Source: UBA3700 sp963592135
Lineage (GTDB): Bacteria; Bacillota; Clostridia; Christensenellales; UBA3700
Assembly (NCBI GenBank): GCA_963592135.1
Contig: CAVAVP010000034.1
Coordinates: 1-64,000, forward strand
Direction of reading: 5' to 3'
DNA: 64,000 bases
Under the pieces are notes generated by a model that saw only the letters and a list, made by a program, of their open reading frames with translations, was not told the DNA's origin and did no database searches. Positions within the stretch are counted from its first letter, which is position 1, and each line of letters begins with the position of its first letter. Positions 51,706 through 60,686 of the stretch are shown here, in pieces. Made by a program: the position numbers and the translations under genes.

Positions 51706-54171
51706 ATGGCAAAGAAAAAGAAAGAAGAAGTAGAACAAGTAGTAGATAGATCGGAATTATATGAATGTACTGTAGAGAAAGTACTTCATGATTCTATGAT
51801 TCCTTATTCTGAGCACGTTATTATGGAAAGAGCTTTGCCAAGAGTTGAGGATGGATTAAAACCAGTTCAAAGAAGAGTTTTATATACTATGCATATGCTA
51901 GGTATAACTCATGATAAAGATTTTGTAAAAAGTGCAAGAGTAGTTGGTGATTGTTTAGGTAAATATCACCCACATGGAGATTCATCAGTTTATGATGCAA
52001 TGGTTAGACTTGCTCAAGATTTTAATATAAAAATACCACTTGTTGAAGGACAAGGAAACTATGGTTCATTAGATGGTGATGGTGCAGCTGCTATGCGTTA
52101 TACTGAGGCAAGATTAGCACCAATTGCTGAGAAAATGCTTGAAGATTTGGATAAAGATACAGTAAAGATGGTATTAAACTTTGATGATTCAAGAGAAGAA
52201 CCAGACTTGTTGCCAGGAAAATTTCCTAACTTGTTTGTAAATGGTTCAACAGGTATTGCAGTAGGTGTTTCAACAAATATTCCTACACATAATTTAGGAG
52301 AGATGATAGACGCTATTGCTGCCTATATAGATAATCCAAAAATTACATTAGATGAATTAATGCAATATGTTCCAGCACCAGATTTTCCAACTGGAGCCTC
52401 AATAATTTATTCACCTGGCATTAAAGAAGCTTACGAAACTGGTAAGGGAAAAATAATAATGAGAGCTAAAACCCATATTGAAAAGGATGGTGAAAAAGAA
52501 AGCATTATAATTACTGAAATTCCTTATCAGGTAAATAAAGCTGATTTGCTTGTTCGCATAAATGAATTAAGAGAAACTAAGAAAGATTTATATGGCGATA
52601 TAACAGATATTAACGATGAATCAAATAGAAAAGGAATTCGTTGTGTTATAAAGCTTAAAAAGGGAGCTAATTCAAAGAGAATTTTAGCGGGTTTATATAA
52701 ATCAACTGAACTTGAAACTGCATTTAATGCTAATATGCTTGCTATCTCTAAAGGTAAGCCAGAACAAATAACACTTCCTGGTTATATTGAAGAATATGTT
52801 GAGTTTCAAAGAGAAGTTTTATATAGAAAGAGTCAATATGATTTAACCGTAAATACAAATAGAGCCCATATACTTGAAGGATTATTAATTGCGGTAAACA
52901 ACATAAGACGTGTTGTAGACATAGTTTTAGAGTCTCCAACATATGCTGAAAGTAAGCAAAAATTAATAGCAGAGTTTAATCTTACTGATGTTCAAGCAAC
53001 AGCAGTGCTTGACATTCCATTAAAGAGATTAAATAGACTTGATGTTACTTCTATGCAAAATGAACTTGCTGAGAAAAAGAAAAAGATTGCTGAACTTGAA
53101 GCACTGCTTGCTTCTAAGAAAAAGCAACTAAATATAGTTAAGAAGGAATTGCTTGAAGTAAAAGAAAAGTATGCGACACCTCGTTTGACAGAGATAATAA
53201 GACCAGACAACAATACAATTGTTGCTCAAGAAATTATTGAACCAGTTAGTATAACTGGATATCTGCTTTTATCTCATAATGGCACATTAAGATTTATAAA
53301 TGAAAAATCTTATAATGCCGCTTCAAAGAATATTGTAAATTGCAGTGCAAATGAACTTGTAAAAATTGCTAAAAAGGTTGATTCAAAAACTAACGTTATA
53401 GCATTTACAAAGAAAGGATTAGCTGTTGTATTTACTCCTGATATGGTACAAGACGATAAGTGGAAATCAAGAGGTACTCAAGTAAATAAATTAGGTAAGG
53501 TTGATTCAGATGATGCTATTGTTTCAATTATGACTGAAAAAGATTTAAAGGGTAAATCTTTATACTTTATGACAAAAGATGGAATGATTAAAAAGTCAGC
53601 AGCTTCTGAGTATTCTATGGATAAAAAAGCTACATATCCAAGTATTGTGCTAAAGGATGATGATTTAGTTATAAATGTTCAAGTAGTAGAACCTGAGTGT
53701 GAGTTTGTTGTATTTGTTACCGAAATGGGTAATGTACTACAAGCATATTCTAATGATATTCCAGAGCAAGGAAGGAGGTCATCTGGTGTTAAGGGTATAA
53801 AACTTGTAGATAAAGATGCAGTTAAATTTGCAACACAAAATAATGCTGAAGGCGAAATTGTTTGCGTGCTTGCTTCTGGCTTTAGTAAGCGTGTTATCTT
53901 GGCAACAATTGATCCAAAGAATAGATATGGAAAAGGTGTAACATTATGTGATGTTAAAAAACCAAAAGAAATAGCATATATAGATTTGGTTAAAGAACCT
54001 TTTGATTTTGCAATTTATTTTGTAGATGGTGAATTGATAGCTGTAAATACAGAAGATATTGATATAGAACAAAGAACTTCAAAAGGAAAAAATATCCTAA
54101 AGAAATTAGGTCCAAAAGGAAAGTTTGAATCTATGATTTATTCAGTAGCTTCACATAATTTAATAAAGTAG
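51706..54171 (+). CDS. Type IIA topoisomerase subunit A (ParC/GyrA)
   Basis: The 821-residue protein contains the winged-helix/tower core with catalytic Tyr132 (AAMRYTEARL), GLKPVQRRVLY near 50, a coiled-coil tower (about 440-500) and a C-terminal beta-pinwheel of repeated blades (VNGS, KKGLAVVF). A degenerate GyrA-box-like segment QGRRSSGVKG lies near 690, intermediate between the gyrase QRRGGKG and typical ParC, which leaves the decatenase/gyrase call open. A Lys-rich N-terminus (AKKKKEE) precedes the core. It forms the DNA-cleaving half of the enzyme with the adjacent B subunit. Confidence 0.92.
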   Translation: MAKKKKEEVEQVVDRSELYECTVEKVLHDSMIPYSEHVIMERALPRVEDGLKPVQRRVLYTMHMLGITHDKDFVKSARVVGDCLGKYHPHGDSSVYDAMVRLAQDFNIKIPLVEGQGNYGSLDGDGAAAMRYTEARLAPIAEKMLEDLDKDTVKMVLNFDDSREEPDLLPGKFPNLFVNGSTGIAVGVSTNIPTHNLGEMIDAIAAYIDNPKITLDELMQYVPAPDFPTGASIIYSPGIKEAYETGKGKIIMRAKTHIEKDGEKESIIITEIPYQVNKADLLVRINELRETKKDLYGDITDINDESNRKGIRCVIKLKKGANSKRILAGLYKSTELETAFNANMLAISKGKPEQITLPGYIEEYVEFQREVLYRKSQYDLTVNTNRAHILEGLLIAVNNIRRVVDIVLESPTYAESKQKLIAEFNLTDVQATAVLDIPLKRLNRLDVTSMQNELAEKKKKIAELEALLASKKKQLNIVKKELLEVKEKYATPRLTEIIRPDNNTIVAQEIIEPVSITGYLLLSHNGTLRFINEKSYNAASKNIVNCSANELVKIAKKVDSKTNVIAFTKKGLAVVFTPDMVQDDKWKSRGTQVNKLGKVDSDDAIVSIMTEKDLKGKSLYFMTKDGMIKKSAASEYSMDKKATYPSIVLKDDDLVINVQVVEPECEFVVFVTEMGNVLQAYSNDIPEQGRRSSGVKGIKLVDKDAVKFATQNNAEGEIVCVLASGFSKRVILATIDPKNRYGKGVTLCDVKKPKEIAYIDLVKEPFDFAIYFVDGELIAVNTEDIDIEQRTSKGKNILKKLGPKGKFESMIYSVASHNLIK

Positions 54172-54177
54172 GTAATT

Positions 54178-54744
54178 ATGAGAAAAAACTTAGGTTCAAA
54201 AACAATAATGTATCCAATGCCAGTTTTAATTATTGCAACATATAATGAAGACGGCACTATTGATGCAATGAATGCCGCTTGGGGCGGAATTGAAACAGAT
54301 AATAGAATAGGAATATGTGTTTCAGATTCACATAAAACAATGGAAAATATAGAGAGAAATAAAAGTTTTACCATTTCTTTTGGTATTGAAAAATATGCAA
54401 AAGAGTGTGATTATTTAGGTATAGTTTCTGGAAACAAAGTTAAAGAAAAGTTTGAAAAAACTGGATTTACAACGATAAAGAGTGAGTTTGTAAATGCGCC
54501 TATTATAAACGAATTAATGTTATCTTTAGAGTGTAATATGGTATCTTATGATAGTGATTCTTGCCATTTGGTTGGAGATATAGTAAATATAAGTGTAGAT
54601 GAATCTATCTTGGGTAAAGATGGCAAAATTAGCATAAAGGATTTAGGAATAATAACTTACGATCCTGATACTCATGACTATATTAAACTTGGAGAAGTCG
54701 TAGGCAAGGCTTTTTCTATTGGAAAACAATTAACTAAAAAATAA
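54178..54744 (+). CDS. Flavin reductase-like (FMN split-barrel) protein
   Basis: This 188-residue protein has the FMN-binding split-barrel pattern: PMPVLIIATYNEDGTIDAMNAAWGG near 14-38 (the usual variant of the NxxTxS phosphate motif) and FTISFGIEKYAKECDYLG near 60-80. Members reduce or carry FMN in oxidoreductase systems. It follows the topoisomerase subunit after 6 bases, probably by transcription from the same promoter, although no functional link is evident. Confidence 0.85.
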   Translation: MRKNLGSKTIMYPMPVLIIATYNEDGTIDAMNAAWGGIETDNRIGICVSDSHKTMENIERNKSFTISFGIEKYAKECDYLGIVSGNKVKEKFEKTGFTTIKSEFVNAPIINELMLSLECNMVSYDSDSCHLVGDIVNISVDESILGKDGKISIKDLGIITYDPDTHDYIKLGEVVGKAFSIGKQLTKK

Positions 54745-54785
54745 ACATTTATTAAACATTGTTAATGCATTGTTTAATGTGCTAA

Positions 54786-54791
54786 TATAAT
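54786..54791 (+). promoter_or_regulatory. -10 box predicting a leaderless purL transcript
   Basis: TATAAT ends 6 bases before the ATG at 54798; no SD precedes the ATG. A convincing -35 is not seen at the usual distance (TTGTTA lies 21 bases upstream). Confidence 0.5.
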
Positions 54792-54797
54792 TTACGT

Positions 54798-57700
54798 ATG
54801 ATAAGACGAATATTTGTAGAAAAAAAGACAGCTTTTGATGATAAAGCTTATACACTAAAAGAAGAATTAGAAAAGACTTTTTTAGTAGATATTGAAGACC
54901 TAAGAATTTTTTATAGATATGATATAGAAAACTTATCAGAATACGCTTTTAATAAATCTAAGGATATAATCTTTTACGAGCCATCACTTGAGGAGTGTTT
55001 TGTAAAGTTTCCTGGAAGAGGTTATAGAAGTTTTGTTGTTGAAAATATAAATTCAAATTCAGATTCAAAAGCAATAAATATAAAGAATTGTTTAAATCTG
55101 ATGTTTATAGATGAGCAACCTCTTGTAAAGACGGCTGTTGTATATTCTATATCAGGCGTTAATGACTCAGAATTTGACAAAATCAAGAAATATATAATAA
55201 ATCCCTTGTCTGAAAAAGAAGGTTCCATAGAGGAGCCAGATACTCTTGTAGATAAAGTTGAAAAGCATGTTGATTTAACATATCCTGACTTTATAAAATA
55301 CAAAAATGAAGAAATAAAAAAAATTTATGATGCAAATGAAATGGTTATTTCTTTTAAAGATTTGTTACTTATACAAGACTATTTTAAGAGTATCAATAGA
55401 AATCCAACAGAAACGGAACTTAAATTAATTGAAACATTGTGGTCAGATCATTGTAAGCATACAACCATAAATACTAATTTAAGAAATTTAAAGATAAACT
55501 CAGACAATCCACATATAGAAAAAGCAAGTAAACTTTACGATAAATTATTTAAAGAAATCTATGGAGAAGATTCTAAAAAGAAAAGAACTTTATTAGACAT
55601 AGGAACCATAGGACTAAAAAAACAACTAAAAAGTGGTAAAGCAAAAAATATAGTAGACACTCTTGAGAAAAATGCGTGTGCAATTGATGTTGATGTAGAT
55701 GTTGATGGAAAGAATGAAAAATGGATTGTAATGTTTAACAATAAAACATGCAATACGCCAACTGAAATAGAACCTTTTGGTGGAGCATCAACAGGCCTTG
55801 CTGCAGCTATATTAGACCCATTATCTGGAAGGTCTTATGCATATCAAGCAATGCGTATATCAGGTGCTGCAGATCCTAGACAAAAAATAAGTAAAATTGA
55901 AGATAAAATTGCACCATACTATTTATCCACAAAATCTATAAATGGTCATGCCACTTATGGAAGTCAGGTAGGTATTCCAACAGGACTTGCGCATGAGATA
56001 TATCATGAAGGATATAGAGCAAAAAGGTTAGAAGCTGATTTTGTAATAGGTGCAGTTAAAAAAGAAAATATAATTAGTGAAGATGTCAAAGAGGGTGACT
56101 TAATATTTATTATTGGAGCAAAAACAACGAGAGTTGGAACGGGTGCTGCATCTGCTGCCTCTAAAAAAACAAGAGATAAAAAATCTAGTTATTTTGAAGG
56201 CGGAGACTCGATAATAGGAAGAGCCCTTCAACGTTTATTTAAAAATCCTGAAGTTACAAAGATTATAAAAAAATGTAATGATGTATCAACTGGTGGGTTA
56301 GCTGTTTCTTTGCTTGAAATGGCTAAAAACTTTGATGTTAATTTAAATTTAGTTCCAGTTGGAGAAGAGGGATTAACAGGAACTGAAATTGCAATTTCAG
56401 AAACTCAAAATAGATTAATTGTAACCGTTGAAGATAAAAACGCTGAATTATTTAAAAAACTTGCAAATGATGAAAATTTAAACGCGGTTAAAATCGCTAC
56501 TATAACAAACTCGGGTTTAGTTAGAATGTTCTACAACGGAGATACTGTCGTAAACTTAACAAGAGAGTTTATCGATTTATATGGCGAAAATACTGTTCAA
56601 GATGTAGTTATAAATGAAAATAAATTAAAGTATATGAATACTCCAAGTTCATATAGTAGTGAATTATGCAAAGAAAAAAAATATAAAGAAGCACTTTTTG
56701 CTGAGCTTGGAAGATTAAATGTATGTTCTCAAAAAGGTTTAATTGAGGCTTGTGATTCAACCATAAACTCTAGTTCGATTTTTATGCCATATGGTGGTAA
56801 GTTTGGTCAAACTCCATCGCTTGTTATGGCATCTAAAATTCCAGTTGATGGACAAACAGATACAGCAACAGTAGCTTCATTTGGTTGCTATCCATTATTA
56901 TCGACAAAGTCACCATTTGTTGGTTCAATTTATTCAATTGTAACCTCGCTTTCAAAACAAATCGCTGCAGGTGTTAAACTTGGTAATATAAAGTTATCAC
57001 TCCAAGAATATTTTAAACAACTTGGAAATGATGAAAATCGTTGGGGTGAGCCTGTTTCTGCGCTACTTGGCGCACTATATACACAAATAAATTTAGGTGT
57101 TTCCGTTATTGGAGAGAGAGACAGTATGAATGGTAGCTTTGATAAATTAGACGTACCACCAACTATTATTTCATTCGCATGCGGGGTTTCAAAAGCATCT
57201 AAATTAATTTCAAATTGCTTTATAGATAAAGTTTCACAAAAGAATATTTATCAATTACATTTAAAGAAGGATGAATACTCGGTTCCAGATTTTGATTATA
57301 TTCAAAAAGCATATCTTGCCATGAGTGGGGCAATAGATAGAGGTGAGGTTGTGGCATGTTCTGTTGTAGAAGAAGGTGGAGCAATATCAGCCACATTTAA
57401 AGCCTGTATGGGTAATAGAATTGGAACGACATGGGAAAATATTAATAGTGAAGTATTTAACCCTCAATTTGGCGATTTTATATTTCAAGCAGGAGAAGAT
57501 ATTTCTGCGTTTAATGGATTAGATGTGAAGTTAATTGCAAAGATAAATGGAACTAGAACATCATCCATAAATGGTGAGGAGTTTAAGTTTGGTGATGCGT
57601 TTGATGCATTTGTAGAGCCGCTTTCTTCGGTTTATCCGATTTCTATGAAAATGGAAGATGAACATATTTCAAGTTTGATTTATTGTATCAAAAATCAAGG

Positions 57701-58517
57701 TTCATTAAATTTAGGAATAGCAAAGCCTAAGGTTTTAATTCCAATTTTTCCAGGAACTACATCAGAATATGATATGCAAAAAGCTTTTGAAAGAGCAGGC
57801 GGGGAATGCAAACTTTTATTAATTAAAAATAGAACAAAGCAAGATATTCAAGATTCTATAAATGAGTTTGCAAAAGAAATATCAACTTCTCAAATTTTAG
57901 CGCTTCCAGGCGGGTTTAGCGATTGTAATAAGATGGATACATCAAAGTATATTGTTTCTATGTTTGAAAAAGATGAAATCAATGATGCTTTTATGGATTT
58001 AATTTATAAGAGAAATGGACTAGCCTTAGGTATAGGAAATGGGTTCCAAGCATTTGTAAAACTTGGTTTTATACCTTTTGGAGAATTAAAGCCTCAAGAT
58101 CAAAAATCATCTAACTTTATTCAAAATGCAATAGGAAGACATGTATCTTCAATTGTCAGAACAAGAGTAGCTACAAATAAAACTCCATGGCTTATGGATT
58201 CAAACTTAAATAGTATTACAAATATTCCTATCTCTTGTGGTAATGGAAGATTTGTTACAACAGATGAAGAATTAGAATATATTTTAAAAGAAGGGTTAGT
58301 TGCAACTCAATATGTAGACAATCTAGGAGATGCAACGATGATTTCACCTTATAATCCTACAGGTTCAATTTATGCGATAGAAGGACTTATATCTCCAAAT
58401 GGACATATCTTTGGTAAGATGGGTCATAATGAAAGATATGATGATAATCTATATAAAAACATATATGGTGAGTTTGATATGGATATATTTAAATCTGGAG
58501 TAAAATATTTCGAATAA
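54798..58517 (+). CDS. purL: Phosphoribosylformylglycinamidine synthase, single-chain, with altered glutaminase site
   Basis: At 1239 residues this is the long single-polypeptide PurL of clostridia. It shows the N-terminal LWSDHCKHTT region near 215-225, the synthetase lobes (ATVASFGCYP, WGEPVSALLGA, MSGAIDRGEVVACSVVEEGG) and a C-terminal glutamine amidotransferase domain. The domain has the GGFSDCNKMD segment and His1210-x-Glu1212 (GHNER), but the nucleophile position, normally Cys in the G-[IV]-C-N-G motif, is Gly1080 here (GIGNGFQ). It converts FGAR to FGAM using ATP and an amide donor. If glutaminase activity is lost, free ammonia may replace it. No other purine gene is nearby. Confidence 0.93.
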   Translation: MIRRIFVEKKTAFDDKAYTLKEELEKTFLVDIEDLRIFYRYDIENLSEYAFNKSKDIIFYEPSLEECFVKFPGRGYRSFVVENINSNSDSKAINIKNCLNLMFIDEQPLVKTAVVYSISGVNDSEFDKIKKYIINPLSEKEGSIEEPDTLVDKVEKHVDLTYPDFIKYKNEEIKKIYDANEMVISFKDLLLIQDYFKSINRNPTETELKLIETLWSDHCKHTTINTNLRNLKINSDNPHIEKASKLYDKLFKEIYGEDSKKKRTLLDIGTIGLKKQLKSGKAKNIVDTLEKNACAIDVDVDVDGKNEKWIVMFNNKTCNTPTEIEPFGGASTGLAAAILDPLSGRSYAYQAMRISGAADPRQKISKIEDKIAPYYLSTKSINGHATYGSQVGIPTGLAHEIYHEGYRAKRLEADFVIGAVKKENIISEDVKEGDLIFIIGAKTTRVGTGAASAASKKTRDKKSSYFEGGDSIIGRALQRLFKNPEVTKIIKKCNDVSTGGLAVSLLEMAKNFDVNLNLVPVGEEGLTGTEIAISETQNRLIVTVEDKNAELFKKLANDENLNAVKIATITNSGLVRMFYNGDTVVNLTREFIDLYGENTVQDVVINENKLKYMNTPSSYSSELCKEKKYKEALFAELGRLNVCSQKGLIEACDSTINSSSIFMPYGGKFGQTPSLVMASKIPVDGQTDTATVASFGCYPLLSTKSPFVGSIYSIVTSLSKQIAAGVKLGNIKLSLQEYFKQLGNDENRWGEPVSALLGALYTQINLGVSVIGERDSMNGSFDKLDVPPTIISFACGVSKASKLISNCFIDKVSQKNIYQLHLKKDEYSVPDFDYIQKAYLAMSGAIDRGEVVACSVVEEGGAISATFKACMGNRIGTTWENINSEVFNPQFGDFIFQAGEDISAFNGLDVKLIAKINGTRTSSINGEEFKFGDAFDAFVEPLSSVYPISMKMEDEHISSLIYCIKNQGSLNLGIAKPKVLIPIFPGTTSEYDMQKAFERAGGECKLLLIKNRTKQDIQDSINEFAKEISTSQILALPGGFSDCNKMDTSKYIVSMFEKDEINDAFMDLIYKRNGLALGIGNGFQAFVKLGFIPFGELKPQDQKSSNFIQNAIGRHVSSIVRTRVATNKTPWLMDSNLNSITNIPISCGNGRFVTTDEELEYILKEGLVATQYVDNLGDATMISPYNPTGSIYAIEGLISPNGHIFGKMGHNERYDDNLYKNIYGEFDMDIFKSGVKYFE

Positions 58518-59137
58518 TGGCTAAAATAACAGATATAAAAGTGCAAACAAAGAATAAAGAAAGATGCAACATTTACTTAGATGAAAATTATGTTTGCGCT
58601 CTTTCCATGATTGTAGTTATTCGAAATCGATTAATTATAGGCAATGAAATAACAGAGACAGAACTTGTAAATATAGCAATTGAATCAGATAAGGAAACTG
58701 CATTTGATTATGCTGTTAAATACATATGCACATACGTTCCCACGCAAAGACAATTAGAAAAAAAATTATATGAAAAAAAGTATGTTAAGCAAGTTGTAGA
58801 TTATGTAATTGAAAAATGTAAAAAATATGGTTATATTGATGATCTAAAATTTGCTAAAGCTTACGTATATCAAAATAGTTTAATAAAAGGTAAAATAAAA
58901 TTAGAACAAGAACTATTACAAAAAGGTGTAAAACAAGAATATATAGATGAGGCTCTATCGGGGTACGAAGAAGGTGATGGTTGCATGGCAACAGCAAGAA
59001 AAAAAGCTGCCAATAAAGATTTATCTGACCCAAAGCAATATGCGCAAGTTGTTAGATTTTTAACATATAGAGGATATGCGTGGGATTATGTAAAAGAATG
59101 CTTAGATAAGATAAAAAAGGAGCAAGAAGAAACATGA
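58517..59137 (+). CDS. recX: Regulatory protein RecX
   Basis: The 206-residue protein has the RecX three-helix-repeat layout: KERCNIYLDENYVCALS at the N-terminus, ALRYLxxRxR-like repeats (AFDYAVKYICTYVPTQRQLEKKLYEKKY near 55-80), YGYIDDLKFAKAYVYQ near 95-110 and VVRFLTYRGYAWDYVKECL near 176-195. RecX binds and restrains RecA filaments. Its start overlaps the purL stop by one base and its own end overlaps nnr by 4 bases, so the three genes are translationally linked though functionally unrelated. Confidence 0.85.
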   Translation: MAKITDIKVQTKNKERCNIYLDENYVCALSMIVVIRNRLIIGNEITETELVNIAIESDKETAFDYAVKYICTYVPTQRQLEKKLYEKKYVKQVVDYVIEKCKKYGYIDDLKFAKAYVYQNSLIKGKIKLEQELLQKGVKQEYIDEALSGYEEGDGCMATARKKAANKDLSDPKQYAQVVRFLTYRGYAWDYVKECLDKIKKEQEET

Positions 59138-60588
59138 TAGATTGTGTATCAATTGAACAAATGCGTAAGTTCGATAAAAATACAATAGATACCAAAATAA
59201 GTTCAGTGGATCTTATGCTTAAAGCGGCAAAATCTGTATATGATGAATTAGACAAAGATAAGATAATTTATATAATCTCGGGAAGTGGCAATAATGGTGG
59301 AGATGGTATTGCCTTAACTAAACTATTAGTAGACAGCGGTTATAAGCCAAGTCTATTTTTAATCTCTAATAAAGTTTCAAAAGATTCTGAATATTTTTTA
59401 AACCAAATACGTGATTATGAAAATATTTTTGATATATCTAAATGTGATTATAAGGCGGATATAATAGTAGATTGTATTCTTGGAACCGGATTTCACGGAA
59501 TGGTTGAAGAACCAATTTTAAGTATAATAAACAAGATTAATAAATCAAAAGCATATGTTGTATCAGTAGACATACCAAGTGGGCTTAATGGCAATAATGG
59601 AATTGATCAAAATTCAGTTAAAGCGGATAAAACTATAGCTGTTCAATTTTATAAATATGGTCATTTTTTAAATGATGCTAAAGACTTTGTGGGTGAACTT
59701 GTTGTTAAAGATATAGGAATTGAAAAAACAGAAAAAGTTGCAAAAATTATTGAGAAAAAAGATATAATTTTTCCAAAAAGAAAACAAAATACAAATAAGG
59801 GAGATTATGGCAAAGCCATAATTATTAGTGGTTGTAAAGACTATTATGGTGCAGTTAAACTTGCTAATATGGGGGTATCTGCACTACGAAGTGGAGCAGG
59901 ACTTAACGTTATAGCAGTTCCATCGTCAATGGCTCCAGTTTTAGGATTTTCAATTATAGAAAGCAGTGTAACACCTCTAAAAGAAAAAGATGGTAGCATT
60001 ATATTTGATAAAGATGAGATAGATGACTTAATCTCAAAGGCTTCTAGCTTTGCTATCGGTATGGGAATGGGGAAAAGCAAAGAAAATAAGAAAATTATAG
60101 AATATATCTTGGAAAACTTTAATGGTCCTGTTTTAATTGATGCTGATGGATTAAATTCTCTTGATGGAGACTTAGAGGTTTTAAGGAGAGGTAAAAACGT
60201 AATTATAACTCCACATCCAAAGGAATTATCTAGACTTATAAATGTAGAGGTAAGCAAAATTATAGACTCGCCAGTTGAGGTTGTTGAAAAACTTGCAATG
60301 ATGGGAAATATTACAATTTTATATAAAGGTGCAACAACCATAATTGCTAATAAAAGTGAAACTTATTTTATGATAGATGGCTCTGCAAGTATGGCAAAAG
60401 GTGGGCAAGGTGACACTTTGTCTGGAGTAATTTTAGGACTTTTATCTCAAGGATTTTCGTCAATTATATCCACATATACTGGAGCATATCTTTGTGCTTG
60501 GGCTTCAAAAAAAAGTGAAAAGGAATTCTCGGAGTATGGGGTTTTGGCCTCTGATGTAGCACGTGAAATTGCCAATATAACAAAGTAA
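59134..60588 (+). CDS. Bifunctional NAD(P)H-hydrate epimerase / ADP-dependent dehydratase
   Basis: The 484-residue protein fuses the NnrE-like epimerase domain (about 1-205; SGSGNNGGDGIALTKLL near 48-64, VDCILGTGFHGMVEEP near 110-125, VSVDIPSGLNG) with an NnrD-like carbohydrate-kinase-fold dehydratase (about 215-484; NKGDYGKAIIISGC, GMGMGKSKENK, ITPHPKELSRL, and AKGGQGDTLSGVI with the catalytic Asp). Together they repair hydrated NADH and NADPH. This fusion order is the usual bacterial form. Its ATG overlaps the recX stop (ATGA). Confidence 0.93.
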   Translation: MIDCVSIEQMRKFDKNTIDTKISSVDLMLKAAKSVYDELDKDKIIYIISGSGNNGGDGIALTKLLVDSGYKPSLFLISNKVSKDSEYFLNQIRDYENIFDISKCDYKADIIVDCILGTGFHGMVEEPILSIINKINKSKAYVVSVDIPSGLNGNNGIDQNSVKADKTIAVQFYKYGHFLNDAKDFVGELVVKDIGIEKTEKVAKIIEKKDIIFPKRKQNTNKGDYGKAIIISGCKDYYGAVKLANMGVSALRSGAGLNVIAVPSSMAPVLGFSIIESSVTPLKEKDGSIIFDKDEIDDLISKASSFAIGMGMGKSKENKKIIEYILENFNGPVLIDADGLNSLDGDLEVLRRGKNVIITPHPKELSRLINVEVSKIIDSPVEVVEKLAMMGNITILYKGATTIIANKSETYFMIDGSASMAKGGQGDTLSGVILGLLSQGFSSIISTYTGAYLCAWASKKSEKEFSEYGVLASDVAREIANITK

Positions 60589-60686
60589 AATAAATTATTT
60601 AGTTGTTGTATTCTTTCTTGTCCTATGTTAATATTATTATGTTTAATATTTTAAAAATATTTTAAATAAAAAAGAGAGGGTTAATT

